From assembly GCF_947623445.1 (NCBI RefSeq), contig NC_135245.1, positions 3,603,501-3,667,500 on the forward strand: a stretch of 64,000 bases of DNA. The letters are read 5' to 3'. Shown here piece by piece: positions 26,166-36,601 of this stretch; position 1 is the first letter of the stretch; each line of letters opens with the position of its first letter. The notes beneath the pieces are model-generated. The model was not told the DNA's origin. It searched no databases and worked only from the letters and a program-made list of their open reading frames with translations. Position numbers and translations under genes: made by a program. This stretch comes from Clavelina lepadiformis. Its lineage: Eukaryota; Chordata; Ascidiacea; Aplousobranchia; Clavelinidae.

Positions 26166-26417
26166 CATGCACAAGGTAAAATGTTGAAATGAGTCTTCAT
26201 TTTTAACGTTCCATCTGGAATAGTTTAGTTGTACCAATGTAATGTTTAAGTACAACAACATTTTTTGTTTATTTTCAAACCTGAATCAAGGTACGAAGAC
26301 AAGCAGAGATAATAAATTTTATAATTATCATTTCGCAGATCAATTTGTAAATGTTAAAATACCATCTAAGTAACTTACTGATGTGAAGTACTGTAACTTC
26401 CATAACCAACACATAGA

Positions 26418-27917
26418 ATGAACCTCGATGCAAATAACATAGAAAGAAACAGCATTGTGTATAAACCACTTAATTACCGCTCAACGTTAGAAAAACTCTA
26501 TCAAATGCACACAACCCTGCAATCTTGCATTGGTCCAAATGCTCGAACTAAGCTTATTGGCAACAACGATACGGGTGAAGTTCAGGTTGGAAGTTCATCA
26601 TCACTTCTCGTTGATTGCCTGTTAAAGAATACTGACGATGAGATTCTAAAGTTGATTCTGTCAACTGTAAAGGAACATATCAAAGTCCATTATGATTTTG
26701 GCTTGCATTGTACGTTGCTATGCACCTGTTTAGTTGAGGAAGGTGTAAAAATAAATACTTCAAATTGTTTGGTTGCTGAATGCTTTCGCTGCTTCATGAG
26801 AGATATTTGTTACCACCTCGATGATGAAAGCCACTGCCCAATTGTTGAAAAAATTGACATTAATAAAATGAAACCCCTTATACAAATATTGATAAGCATC
26901 GCAACCTCAAAGCCCGTTTTGTTGATGAAAAAGGATGAAGCAGAGGAGTTTTCTATCGCTATATTAAAAGGATATTTGAAATGTATGTCTACAAATGCTA
27001 GAAGAGTAGATTGGCCTGTCTTTCACTTTCAAGAAGGTTGTGTAGTCAAGGATTTCATGCTCTACGATGGTTTGCTGCTAGATTTGCATCATTACACACC
27101 TGACTGCATAAAGCAACTTTTCATACCTATGACTTTGCCAAAAATAAAAAATGTTATTGTGATGAACCTCTCCCTCACAATTGAAGATCTTGTTAAATGC
27201 ATTCCTGGAAAGATTCCAAACCACAAGGATTTGGAATCCTTCTTTAACAACAAAATAAAAGATTTCATCCAACGCGCCGTAAAGTCTGAAATTTCTGTTC
27301 TATTTAACCAAAAAATAATTGGTGAAACTTTTAAAATGTATTTCAAAAAGTGTAATATTTTGGTTATCGATAGAATAGGTATGCAAGCCATGGATACCTT
27401 AACACGTATCACCAAAGCGAAGACGGTCAGCCATCTTGATGTCATTATTGAGCATTATAAGGGTCTTGTTGATGAAATTACTGTTGTTAATGTAAACGAC
27501 AAAGCATACATCCATATCATGAGGACTAATACCCCAGTGTGTTCAATAGTTGTGTGCTATACGAATCCCGCCATTTTACTGGATCTTAAACATACATGCT
27601 GGGCTGCTGTAAGCACATTGGAAAAAACCTTGAGGACAAAAAAAGTTTTAAGAGGCGGCCAGTTTGAAAATTATTTTGTCATGTATCTGGAAAAAAAGTA
27701 TTGTTCTCTTCGACATCAAGAACTGCCTTGCTCCATGGGACAGTTTCAAAGCTGCCTAAGAGCATTTACTCACTGTTTGAAGTTTGTTGCAAATTGCAAT
27801 TCTTCCTGTCAGCTTGAAAATGTCTTTGATTGCTATGATGCAAAACTAAATGCTTTTGTCGTCGCAGTGCAAACTGCAGCACTTGTTTTAGGAATCAAAT
27901 ACCAAATAAAAACCTGA
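26418..27917 (+). CDS. MKKS: MKKS/BBS6, chaperonin-like Bardet-Biedl protein
   Basis: Group II chaperonin-related protein that in vertebrates works with BBS10, BBS12 and CCT to assemble the BBSome for ciliary traffic. It is a single intronless 499-residue frame, against about 570 residues in human. Similarity runs end to end. The equatorial start has LYQMHTTLQSCIGPNARTK in place of the canonical ATP-binding chaperonin sequence. The apical region has ILVIDRIGMQAMDTLTRITK. The C-terminus has FDCYDAKLNAFVVAVQTAALVL. The canonical GDGTT ATPase motif of CCT subunits is not visible, as in vertebrate MKKS. An AATAAA at 27905-27910 overlaps the last codons. TRMT112 begins 99 bp after the stop on the same strand. 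Confidence 0.88.
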   Translation: MNLDANNIERNSIVYKPLNYRSTLEKLYQMHTTLQSCIGPNARTKLIGNNDTGEVQVGSSSSLLVDCLLKNTDDEILKLILSTVKEHIKVHYDFGLHCTLLCTCLVEEGVKINTSNCLVAECFRCFMRDICYHLDDESHCPIVEKIDINKMKPLIQILISIATSKPVLLMKKDEAEEFSIAILKGYLKCMSTNARRVDWPVFHFQEGCVVKDFMLYDGLLLDLHHYTPDCIKQLFIPMTLPKIKNVIVMNLSLTIEDLVKCIPGKIPNHKDLESFFNNKIKDFIQRAVKSEISVLFNQKIIGETFKMYFKKCNILVIDRIGMQAMDTLTRITKAKTVSHLDVIIEHYKGLVDEITVVNVNDKAYIHIMRTNTPVCSIVVCYTNPAILLDLKHTCWAAVSTLEKTLRTKKVLRGGQFENYFVMYLEKKYCSLRHQELPCSMGQFQSCLRAFTHCLKFVANCNSSCQLENVFDCYDAKLNAFVVAVQTAALVLGIKYQIKT

Positions 27918-28016
27918 TGATTTGTATTGTTTTATAGATTTTTCCACAAATGCAAAATTAACTAAACATCTGATTTGCAAATTTTCAAATTGATGAGAGT
28001 AACACGCTTCTTAAAA

Positions 28017-28897
28017 ATGAGACTAATGACGCACAATATGCTCACTTCCCATGTCAAAGGTGTCACAAATGGATACCCACTTATCTTGGAGGTAAGTCTA
28101 GCATAATATGGGTTTTATAAAACGATAATTGCAATAAGTAGAGCATTAGGTATATGCCCAACAGCGAATTTTTAAGATTTTTATTTCTTACTACAGGCGA
28201 CAGAAACAAATGAGAAAGAAATTGATTTTAACCCAGAATTTATTGCAAAGATGATACCGAGAATAGAATGGTCTGCTCTTGTGAATGCCATGGAAAAGGT
28301 AGAAATAGTCTTGTAAATCAGTGTTTCTCAACTGCAGCTCTGATTTGTAAGCTGTTGATAAAATGCAACCTAATGATTCAAAAAATACCAATTCACTTGA
28401 TAAGAAACACAAATTTCATGGGTATCAATCACAAAAGAAGATTTATTATACAGTATTGGCATGCCCGTCTTATAATTAATTCATGCAGCCAAAATGTATC
28501 ACAAAGTAATAGTAGCTAAAATCCGCTTTTTTAGTCCCTTTAAGTATATCAAGTGTTTGATTTGGCAATTGCTATGATATTACAGCAGGTTGACTGGTTG
28601 ACGAACACTGTTTCACATTGTAACCTGACTGCTAATGTTTCATAGAAAGTTCAAGGAAATAATGAATTTATAAGCAGTTAAACAATGTACGTAAAATTCC
28701 AGCTTGGAAAGGCTGACCTCATTCCCGAGGAAGTGGCGGATGAATATGAAAACGATGAAGACTTCTTGCACAAAGCACATCATGCTTTATTGGAAATAGA
28801 CGTGATCAAGGGAAATTTAGTTTGCCCCCAATCTGGCCGAAAGTTTCCCATCTCCAATGGTATTCCGAATATGCTACTGAATGAGGATGAAGTCTAA
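28017..28897 (+). CDS. TRMT112: TRMT112, activator subunit of methyltransferases
   Basis: Small zinc-binding partner that stabilises tRNA, rRNA and protein methyltransferases (ALKBH8, BUD23, METTL5, HEMK2 in animals). Exons 28017-28091, 28197-28298 and 28703-28897 join in phase 0, giving 123 residues against 125 in human. The start chosen is the ATG giving MRLMTHNML, matching the family's beginning; an in-frame upstream ATG at 27993 would add eight residues. Family hallmarks are [22 protein letters not shown], and the C-terminal [25 protein letters not shown] is at 29165-29170. It lies very close behind MKKS and is convergent with TMEM62. Confidence 0.95.
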
Positions 28898-29224
28898 CAG
28901 CATCACTGTCTTGCTTTACCTCACATGATTTTCTCGTCTGGAGAATTATTGACTTATGCTGCTGGCTATCTCTGATAGAGCACATAAACACGACTTCGTT
29001 CTCACAGTATCTGCCGTATTTAAGTCACATAACACTGTACATTTTACATGATAAGTGTACATTAAAAGGTCAGCTGATATTAAAGAAAAAAAAAAGACGA
29101 CGTAAATTTTACCGTATTTGATAATGTTTAGCAATTATTGAACAACGATCAAGATTTTGACTTTAATAAATGCGTAAAAACCTCTCATTTTCGCACAATA
29201 GAATTTGGAGAGATGTAATCAAGC

Positions 29225-32200
29225 TCAGGAACCTCTTCGCGACGATTGTGGTTTAATCCACCATGTTCTTACCAGAAGCAGCACCACAGATACCACCCAC
29301 CAAAGGCGTGATGGTGAAAGCAAGCAAGCCACCCATCCATAAGCTTTTGATAACTCGCGGCACCAGACATAGTGGAGGATAAGGTGCAATAAGAAAAGTA
29401 GGTGAATAATAGTTTTCTTGTTTAAGGGACGTATGCTGTCCAGAAAACTAATTTGTTGTCTCCAGCAAAGGTCAGCACAGTAGGCAAGGTACAATATATC
29501 AGGTAGGTAGAACAAAAGTATCTGCAAATACAAGGTCACTGCAATTAGGGAAAGTGACAAGTTTTGTAAAATATTCCACTAATTTGTTCTTATTCACTTA
29601 CTGTAATAGTGCCATACACAAAAAGTGTGTATTCGCTGTAAAGTTTACCATTAATAAGCAAGCCATTGGTAAAACAAACACCGATTTTTCCGGTTAGTAG
29701 CTCTCCTACAAACAGGGGCCCTGTAACACACGTAATAAATTATAAAAATCATCGTAAAGTTGTAGGTGTTCAGTAGATGAAGTTTCTACACTAACAATGG
29801 GAAATAAGCCACCGCGACAGTAACCGGGTACAAATGTGGCAATTCAGAGGCACAGGAGACTTAAAATATTGGGGGAAGAAGGTGACAAAGATTGGGCAAT
29901 GAGCAAACGCACCTGCACCTACGGTATATGCCTGCCTTTGTTATCTGTCACTACACAAAAGAAATAATCAAAAAATACCAATTGTTTGAAAGTAAATTAA
30001 CGCAGAACAACTTTGGGACAAAACGCACTTTATCTTCCAAAATATTGGAAGGAAATGCCATTGTATGGCATATACACATTGTGTATACTGTGCATTACAC
30101 AGCATACTGTATTATGCATATATTGAAATATGCACATTAATATAGTAAGTTATCAGTGGGCAAACTGACATACCTACAAGAAGGTTCAGTACAAACAAGA
30201 AAATGACGTAAAACGTCAAGTTGTCGGAGACTAGAAGCTGAACTTTAAACAACCAGTTGCGCAGCATTTGACAGTCAGAAGCCAATCCAACCCCATAACG
30301 TTTCAACACAGCCAAAATGGTCAGAGTTGACAGGGTGACGTATAGGAAAAGCATTTGGCTCTATAATATGTGATAATATAGTAACAACACAGTAACAAAA
30401 AGTATGAATTTAAACACTGAAAAGTTAACACCTGTTTAAATGTACATTACCAAAAGTTACTGAGACATTTTTTAAATACATTGGCGTTCCAAATTACTAC
30501 ATATATAATATACAGTGCTTATACTTGAAAATACGAAAGGTATTGCGCTTGCTATAGTTTTTGCACTTGCCGTTGCACAGAAATTAGTAAGAATTGCGAT
30601 TCTGCCAGACAGGGTGAAATCTGTTGACCATTCATCATCAAGACTGAAATGTGATGTTTGTGAAACACTTTCACCATTCTTCTTCAACACCGACACAACT
30701 AGCTTGTGCATGCCCTTTGAATAAAGTTTTGGGTCCCATCTGCAAATTTTAGAAAAATGCTATTGCTAAGCTATCGACCCATCATGGATACCATTGTGTA
30801 CTAAGGCATAATAGTGTCTTAAGTTCATATCGTACTTGCACGTCCACAGAGGACCCTTGATCTGCTTGATTGGACCTATATTAAGTCCATCAATTGTGAC
30901 AGATACATCATCAACGAATATTTTTACACTTGAGAATAGAAGAAACCTTTAAAATAAGAATGCAAACCATTTAATAAAAAAATCTAAGTAACTTTAACTC
31001 GTAAGTAACATACTGTTAATTGATTTATTTTCAAAATAAATTTATATGCCTAATGTGGGTAGAACTCCTCATTCTTTCAATTGGTTCATGCTTTGGCGTC
31101 ATAAATTTAGCTGGTTTCGGATTTGTGACAACAATAACCGGCCAACTATCAAATGTCACATCAGTAAATGAAAGCAAATCATGGTCGATTGCCACAACAC
31201 GAAATTTTCTATTTCCCATCCAATCAGCCAGTTCAAGCTCCAAAAAACCTTAACAAATAGACAATTGATGATTTTTTACATTTCCAAAATGATACATATT
31301 CTGCAAGATATTTTTACTACTAGTTGTTTAGACAAAAGCTGTTAGCTCAAAGCAATACCAGGATCAATCCTTTTCATTAGTAAATTATGTCTCGACTGGA
31401 ATGTACATACAGCCATACATACATTTATTCATACATTTCTTTGAATATGAACTTTTCTTCAGCTGAAAAACTTCATGTAAATATATATATATATATATAT
31501 ATATAGAGTTGGGTAGTACCACAATACCGTGGGCAACGTGGGCCGTCATTTACCGTTACTGACAGTACTTTCATAGTACTGACGGCCCACGTTTATACAT
31601 ATATACGTTATATGGTGAAGCAAAAATTTAAGTTTTAATAAATAGCTTGGTAACAGCAACTTGTTAGAACTATATGTTAATAGGTTATAATGTTTCCTAG
31701 ACCATTATCTTTTTGATAGCACTGAATAAGGTAAACATACCATTTGAGTGCATTGCATACATTTTAGGTGCCAGGCCTTGAAAATCATGCAAATGGCCAC
31801 TTAAGTAGACGTCACCAAATTGTCCTAGCAGGCTGTTAAGACCGATGGCTGAGGCCGAGGACACTAATGATGTAGGGTAGTGACTAAACCAGACAGTCAA
31901 ATTGTGATGAACACTTGACTTGCCTTGTTGATACAGTTTATCAAGGTTTTCTCGAGACACATGTCCTAAATCAAAGAGTTTATTTAAATTTTTTTCGCAA
32001 TTGTCTGAAACAAGCAGTACTTGCAAAAAAGAAAAATTTAGCCAAAGACATTATTCACAAAACTCTTCATACTTATTCGTAGAAACAAACCAATAAAGTT
32101 AAATGGTCTCCGAGGTCCTGGTGTCATTGTGGCATCAACAGCTATGAAAGAATATTTTCCGAATGACTTTTTAACAATGTACGTCGAGCTGGACAAAGTA

Positions 32201-32980
32201 CCTTTGTCACCAGAATATTTCATGTAATAATTGTCTGGATCTTTTCTTGACATGACGTCGAAAGCGTCTGAAAAAGAAATTTGGCATTTTTCAATAAAGA
32301 AGGTTTTTATTAAATGCTCCTACCAGTTACTATCGGTATCATACACAATCTTGAAGTTGTCGTTAGTGAGATTAAAATATAACTTGCCATGGTTTCCTCT
32401 AATGTCCAACCAAGGAAACATCTGCGTAACATTAGTTTCTCGTAATATCTTGTTATATGTTTCCCATTCTTTCAAATACTGCTGTGATCCAATGCGATCT
32501 TTTTCTTTTGCATCCGTTAAATCTCCAGTAACTAAAACAAGTTCTGGATGAATAGTGCCAAGGGTTTCCGAGCAAAATTTTGCAAAGTCGGGCCCTCGCT
32601 TTGGATCCAAAAACTTGCTTATGTGTATATCTGACACCTAACAACAAACAAACCAATGCTTACTATTTGGAAGCTTAAAAGATTTTCACATTGAAGCAAC
32701 CAAATCACACATCTACAAAAGTTGGCAGATTTTCTGTTTGAAAGCTACCACGTAACATTACGCAACAAACAATTTCATTGAATACAAAGAAAACATTACA
32801 GTATATGCAGCTTACCTGGACAAACCATAATATGTTATCTGGTTTATCACCGGCATATGGAGGATATGATTTTTTCCATTCGTTTCTAGGAACAGCATGT
32901 GGTGCATACCAAACCAGAGACGCAAATACAACATATAAAATGGTAAATAAACAGGCAAGTTTTATACAATTAACTAACAT
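29225..32980 (-). CDS. TMEM62: TMEM62, membrane metallophosphoesterase-domain protein
   Basis: Ten exons on the minus strand: 32980-32816, 32637-32331, 32267-32073, 32004-31741, 31248-31050, 30928-30836, 30739-30535, 30360-30174, 29720-29602, 29521-29225; 676 residues (human about 643). An N-terminal membrane segment is followed by a calcineurin-like phosphoesterase domain with VSDIHIS, VTGDLTD, IRGNHG, WFSHYP and SGHLHDF metal-ligand motifs. A beta-rich region containing THI and VTIDG follows, then about five C-terminal membrane segments. The function of the human protein is not established. Two splice choices are less certain. Intron 31049-30929 needs a GC donor, and the exon ending at 30535 uses a weak GT chosen because it restores phase and family alignment. 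The start is the first in-frame ATG. Confidence 0.9.
31478..31600. repeat. AT microsatellite and truncated MITE copy
   Basis: A pure (AT)n run at about 31480-31504 lies in a TMEM62 intron. It is followed by sequence resembling the right end of the 21086-21579 MITE (GTTACTGACAGTACTTTCAT... ACGGCCCACGTT). Confidence 0.65.
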
Positions 32981-35151
32981 TTTTTTAAAACTGCTTATCA
33001 AGCTTGCAAAACAAACCTATTGTGTTTAACTGCAAAGCCTATTTTATAAACAATACAACAATGACACAACTTGTAAAAATCAACTAAACTTGTTTGTTTA
33101 AAAAATCAATTGGTTAGTTCAAAAATAGTAAAAAATCATTTAATTTACAGCAGGGCAAGCATAACGTGCATGTGCACAGCATGTAGCTTCCTGCCAAAAC
33201 TGGAAACTTTTAAGTAACTTAACACAGTGAAGTTTGTTGGCCTATTATTGTGTAAAAATTTGGATTTACAACGTTTAGAATGGTGTAGGATTAAAATGCA
33301 TTCACTTTTTTGAAGCATCTTTTCACAAAAATAATTTCCTGTAATCTGCTCACTTTTTGCACCATTTTCTGTACTAAAGGACTAGGCCTAAGAACTTTTG
33401 AACTGTCTTAGAATGTATTTGTACCAATATAGGCCTAACAGACCATTAAATACAGAACAGGTGGTGATCATAAACTTAACCTAAATGCTGACGCACAGAT
33501 TACCGAGTTAAGCAAATAGGACCAACGTTATCCATAACTAGAAAGACTTCATTAATCAGATATTGTTTTGAAGCCAGCTCTAACGGACTTTGATACCGAC
33601 CAGCGCTATGGTGCTGTAAATAAGCAACGCAAGGAAAGAAATTGCAAAACCAGCTGATTCCACGCCTGTCACCGCGGCCGTTTGCAAAAATTCTTTATTG
33701 TTGTTGTGAAATCAGCTGGTGTTCAGTCAAGTGTGTAAATGTTGTGGTTTGTTATATATGCAGCATGAGCTCCATTTTTCCTTTACCACGTCGGCTAGTA
33801 CCACGCCGGCCAGTACCACGTTGGCATTTACCGCGTTGGCATTTATCACGTTGGCATATGATGTACAAGCCAGCTATTAAATAAACGTTATAAGCATATA
33901 GGCGGCGCAGTACTGAAACTGTAAGAACTTTACGTAACCCTTTCGATATCCTGACGACCTGACCGATGCTCTTTATTGCCTAAATAACGCTAATTATGGC
34001 GTTGTGTAAAACAGAGTTTTATAAGTTCATCAAACTGTAATGGAAAATGGATATATGGCTCCCGAACTTGAGAGATTGAACCACTTCACTACAATAAGTA
34101 CTTAATTGTTGAAATGTTTATTGCGGATGATATATGAATCTCATGAGGTCGTTGTGTACTTTTCTCACCCACAGATTTAATTTTTCATCTTGACGGCTTA
34201 TTGTCTGATGACTAGCTTCAATTAGCAGTGGTCAATATTATAATGACTTGTTTTCCCCTGCTACATTATAAGACCAAACTCCTTGTTACCTTGTGAAGAT
34301 GGCAATAAAGTTGTCTATCTTAACACTGAACTTATTCAAATAGAGTTCAACATTCGTTACATAGGAATGAAAACTGAATATACTGATTATATTGAATATA
34401 CTGATACTATATTGAACAATTACATTTAAAAAAAAAAACATTACCACAGCATCAGCATAAAGACGTCCATGTTATAGGGTTGATTTTAGTAGAATGAATG
34501 CATTGACCAGCTGTGCATAACTCACGCAAGATAGGCAGGCGCGATGTTTATGTCACGACTTAAAACGGAAAACAGAAAGTTATCGGTATAGAATGTTATC
34601 TATCATAGATGTCATGTTTCGTAAAACGTCTGAATTTAAGAATTCTTTATTTATTCGATTTGTACACCTATAATACCCCTTTATTATCACACAACCTCTC
34701 CGCAAGATAATTGCTTAAATGTAATGAAAGCAATTTTATGATCAACATAAAAAGAAATTCGCCATAGGCAATAATTGACACGAAGGTAGTGATAACAGTA
34801 ATCGATATAATACAGTTTGTATAAGTCAACTGACAACAAGCGTTAAAATATAGTATAGCCTAATACAATCCATACTGGCATTACATTTGCAATTATGTGG
34901 TAACATGTATTCTTAGAGTTATGAAGAATATTAGGTTACAAAGCAGTACAATGATGACATTTATGAATGCTTAGGGTTTAGGTGTTGACGAGCTTCATTA
35001 TCTCTTTGTTCAGACACATTTTGGTTATCGTTATTTGAGTGAAAGTTGCTAGCATGTACTATGACAGATCTGTTACGAAGAGCATATGTTTTGGTATGAA
35101 TAATAGATACAAACTTAGGCAATGTTAACTTGAAAACCCATCAAGTGAAAA
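32981..35151. other. Intergenic upstream of TMEM62
   Basis: No coding sequence supported. A tandem repeat is at 33776-33862. An A-rich run is near 34428-34440. Confidence 0.45.
33776..33862. repeat. Tandem repeat, about 16-bp unit (ACCACGTTGGC type)
   Basis: Five or so degenerate units of the form TACCACGTTGGCATTT in a row. The composition resembles the tandem-repeat arms of the MULE-like elements elsewhere in the window. No inverted partner or target duplication was found. Confidence 0.6.
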
Positions 35152-35409
35152 TTATGTGTTGTCTATATTTTGTTGCAGGTATAACATATCTGCTGTATTT
35201 TCTGGATCCGTTCTACTTACAATTAAATGATATAATTGGTCATGCATGAGACGAGTTTGACTGACAGCTTGCAAAATACCCGATAAGTTATCAAAATCAT
35301 AACCACCAGAGGGAAATAAGAGAACAAAGTTAGAAAAGTCGATTTCAGAGTAAGGAGCTTGGGCATTAATAAGAACGGGTAGAATCTTTTGCACATTTTC
35401 ATGACACAT
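35152..35409 (-). other. Unidentified open frame downstream of integrase remnant
   Basis: An 85-codon frame abutting the gypsy integrase remnant on the same strand. Its composition looks protein-like (LINAQAPYSEIDFSNF, PSGGYDFDNL) but it matches no domain I know. It may be a rearranged part of the same retroelement or another element. Confidence 0.3.
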
Positions 35410-36601
35410 AGAGAGTGTATAACTATCGAAGACATAATATGCATGACCTTGCCTGGTGTATAATTTTCTATATACTTGACACTTTTATAAAAAATTTCAT
35501 CTTTACCAATTTGACCAAAATACTTCGTACCATTAGGCCTATTATCAATAAGATGTGGGAACCGTTGATCCAGGTGTTTAAATGTTTTCAATGGTGCAAC
35601 AATATGTCTATGCACTTTTGTCTGCTGACAAGGAATGCATTTTCTGCACATGTCTCTTATTTCAACCATTATTTTAGGCCAAACGAAACGTTCTGCCATG
35701 AGTTTTTGACTTACTTTTTGTCTTGAGTGACTTAACGAATTAATCATGTCAAATATCTGTTTCTGAAGGAAATTGGCACCACCGGTCGTGCTCGTTTTGT
35801 TGACTTAGGCTATCACGTACCATGCTAACACTGTAATCAGGTAACGTTACACGTTTTAATTGAAGTGAGCTTTCCCCATTAAATATCTCATGTAATGTGT
35901 GATCTATATATTGCTCACTTGCCTTTTGTAAATAATCTATTGAGGGCAAATCATATTTTATAAGGGATGTGCCGTGAGGAAGATTATTCGGGTTCGTGCA
36001 AACCCGAATATTATGAAGGATGACACGAACGAATCCCGAATCTATTCGTGTTAGAACCAAACAATAAAATTTCATCCAAAAGTTGTCAAGTCTTGCTTGT
36101 AACATGATGTAATGGAAAAACAAATCGCTTTCCTTTGAAAAATAATGTTTAAAAAACGATTGAAAAAGCAAATTCGTTAGGAAAACGACCTTCATTGTAA
36201 GTACTGCTGACTCTAGTTTAACTTTGTCGGGAAACTAGATCATCATTTTTATCACAAGTCAGTAAATTTATAAGTAATACTGTATTCGGATTCGCCATTG
36301 TTGGTATTCGTGTTCGCCCGAATTTTCCATAAAGGCGATATTCGGCGAATCTATTCGGGTTTGGGTTCGTATACGGGCCCATCCCTATATTTTATACCAG
36401 CCACTGTTATTCTTGAGAGGCCATCGCAGAAACTACATTTAAATAACCAGAAATATTCTCAATTAACGGACAACATTGTGCAATATTTGATAAATATTTG
36501 AATTGCTGTGTTGTGGCCTTGTACAACATAAAACTATGATATATTGTTTTTTGCTTGAATTTATGCTCTTTCATTTTTTGTTGTAGTCGTTGTGGTAACA
36601 T
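35223..36601 (-). pseudogene. Ty3/gypsy-type pol remnant (RNase H end and integrase N-terminus)
   Basis: On the minus strand, a short RNase H tail-like segment (about 36520-36410, ISGYLNVVSAMAS) leads into a linker (LPSIDYLQKASEQ, LQLKRVTLPDY). The integrase zinc-binding domain follows, with His-Ser and paired Cys (CRKCIPCQQTKVHRH). Similarity fades after about 35520. Frameshifts and stops are present, and a 424-bp MITE splits it at 35963-36386. No reverse transcriptase or LTRs were recognised. Confidence 0.75.
35963..36386. mobile_element. MITE (hAT-like ends) nested in the gypsy remnant
   Basis: 424 bp flanked by an identical 10-bp direct repeat ATATTTTATA (35953-35962 and 36387-36396). 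Ends are AGGGATG/CATCCCT. The interior has repeated TTCGGGTT/AACCCGAA and GAATCTATTCG motifs near both ends. Reading across with one copy of the direct repeat removed, the gypsy linker sequence continues, confirming the insertion. Confidence 0.82.

Larger units (their letters stand above)
19818..26417. other. Intergenic, repeat-bearing
   Basis: 6.6 kb without a supported gene. It holds a hAT-like MITE (21086-21579), a MULE-like element (22216-23128), a long inverted repeat (24841-25372), and a region of degenerate ACTTGACTTGA/ACTCGAGTC motifs (25855-26165). Other open frames are short and unsupported. Confidence 0.5.

Noticed and set aside
27078..27445. Minus-strand frames inside MKKS
   Set aside because: Shadows of the well-supported MKKS frame.
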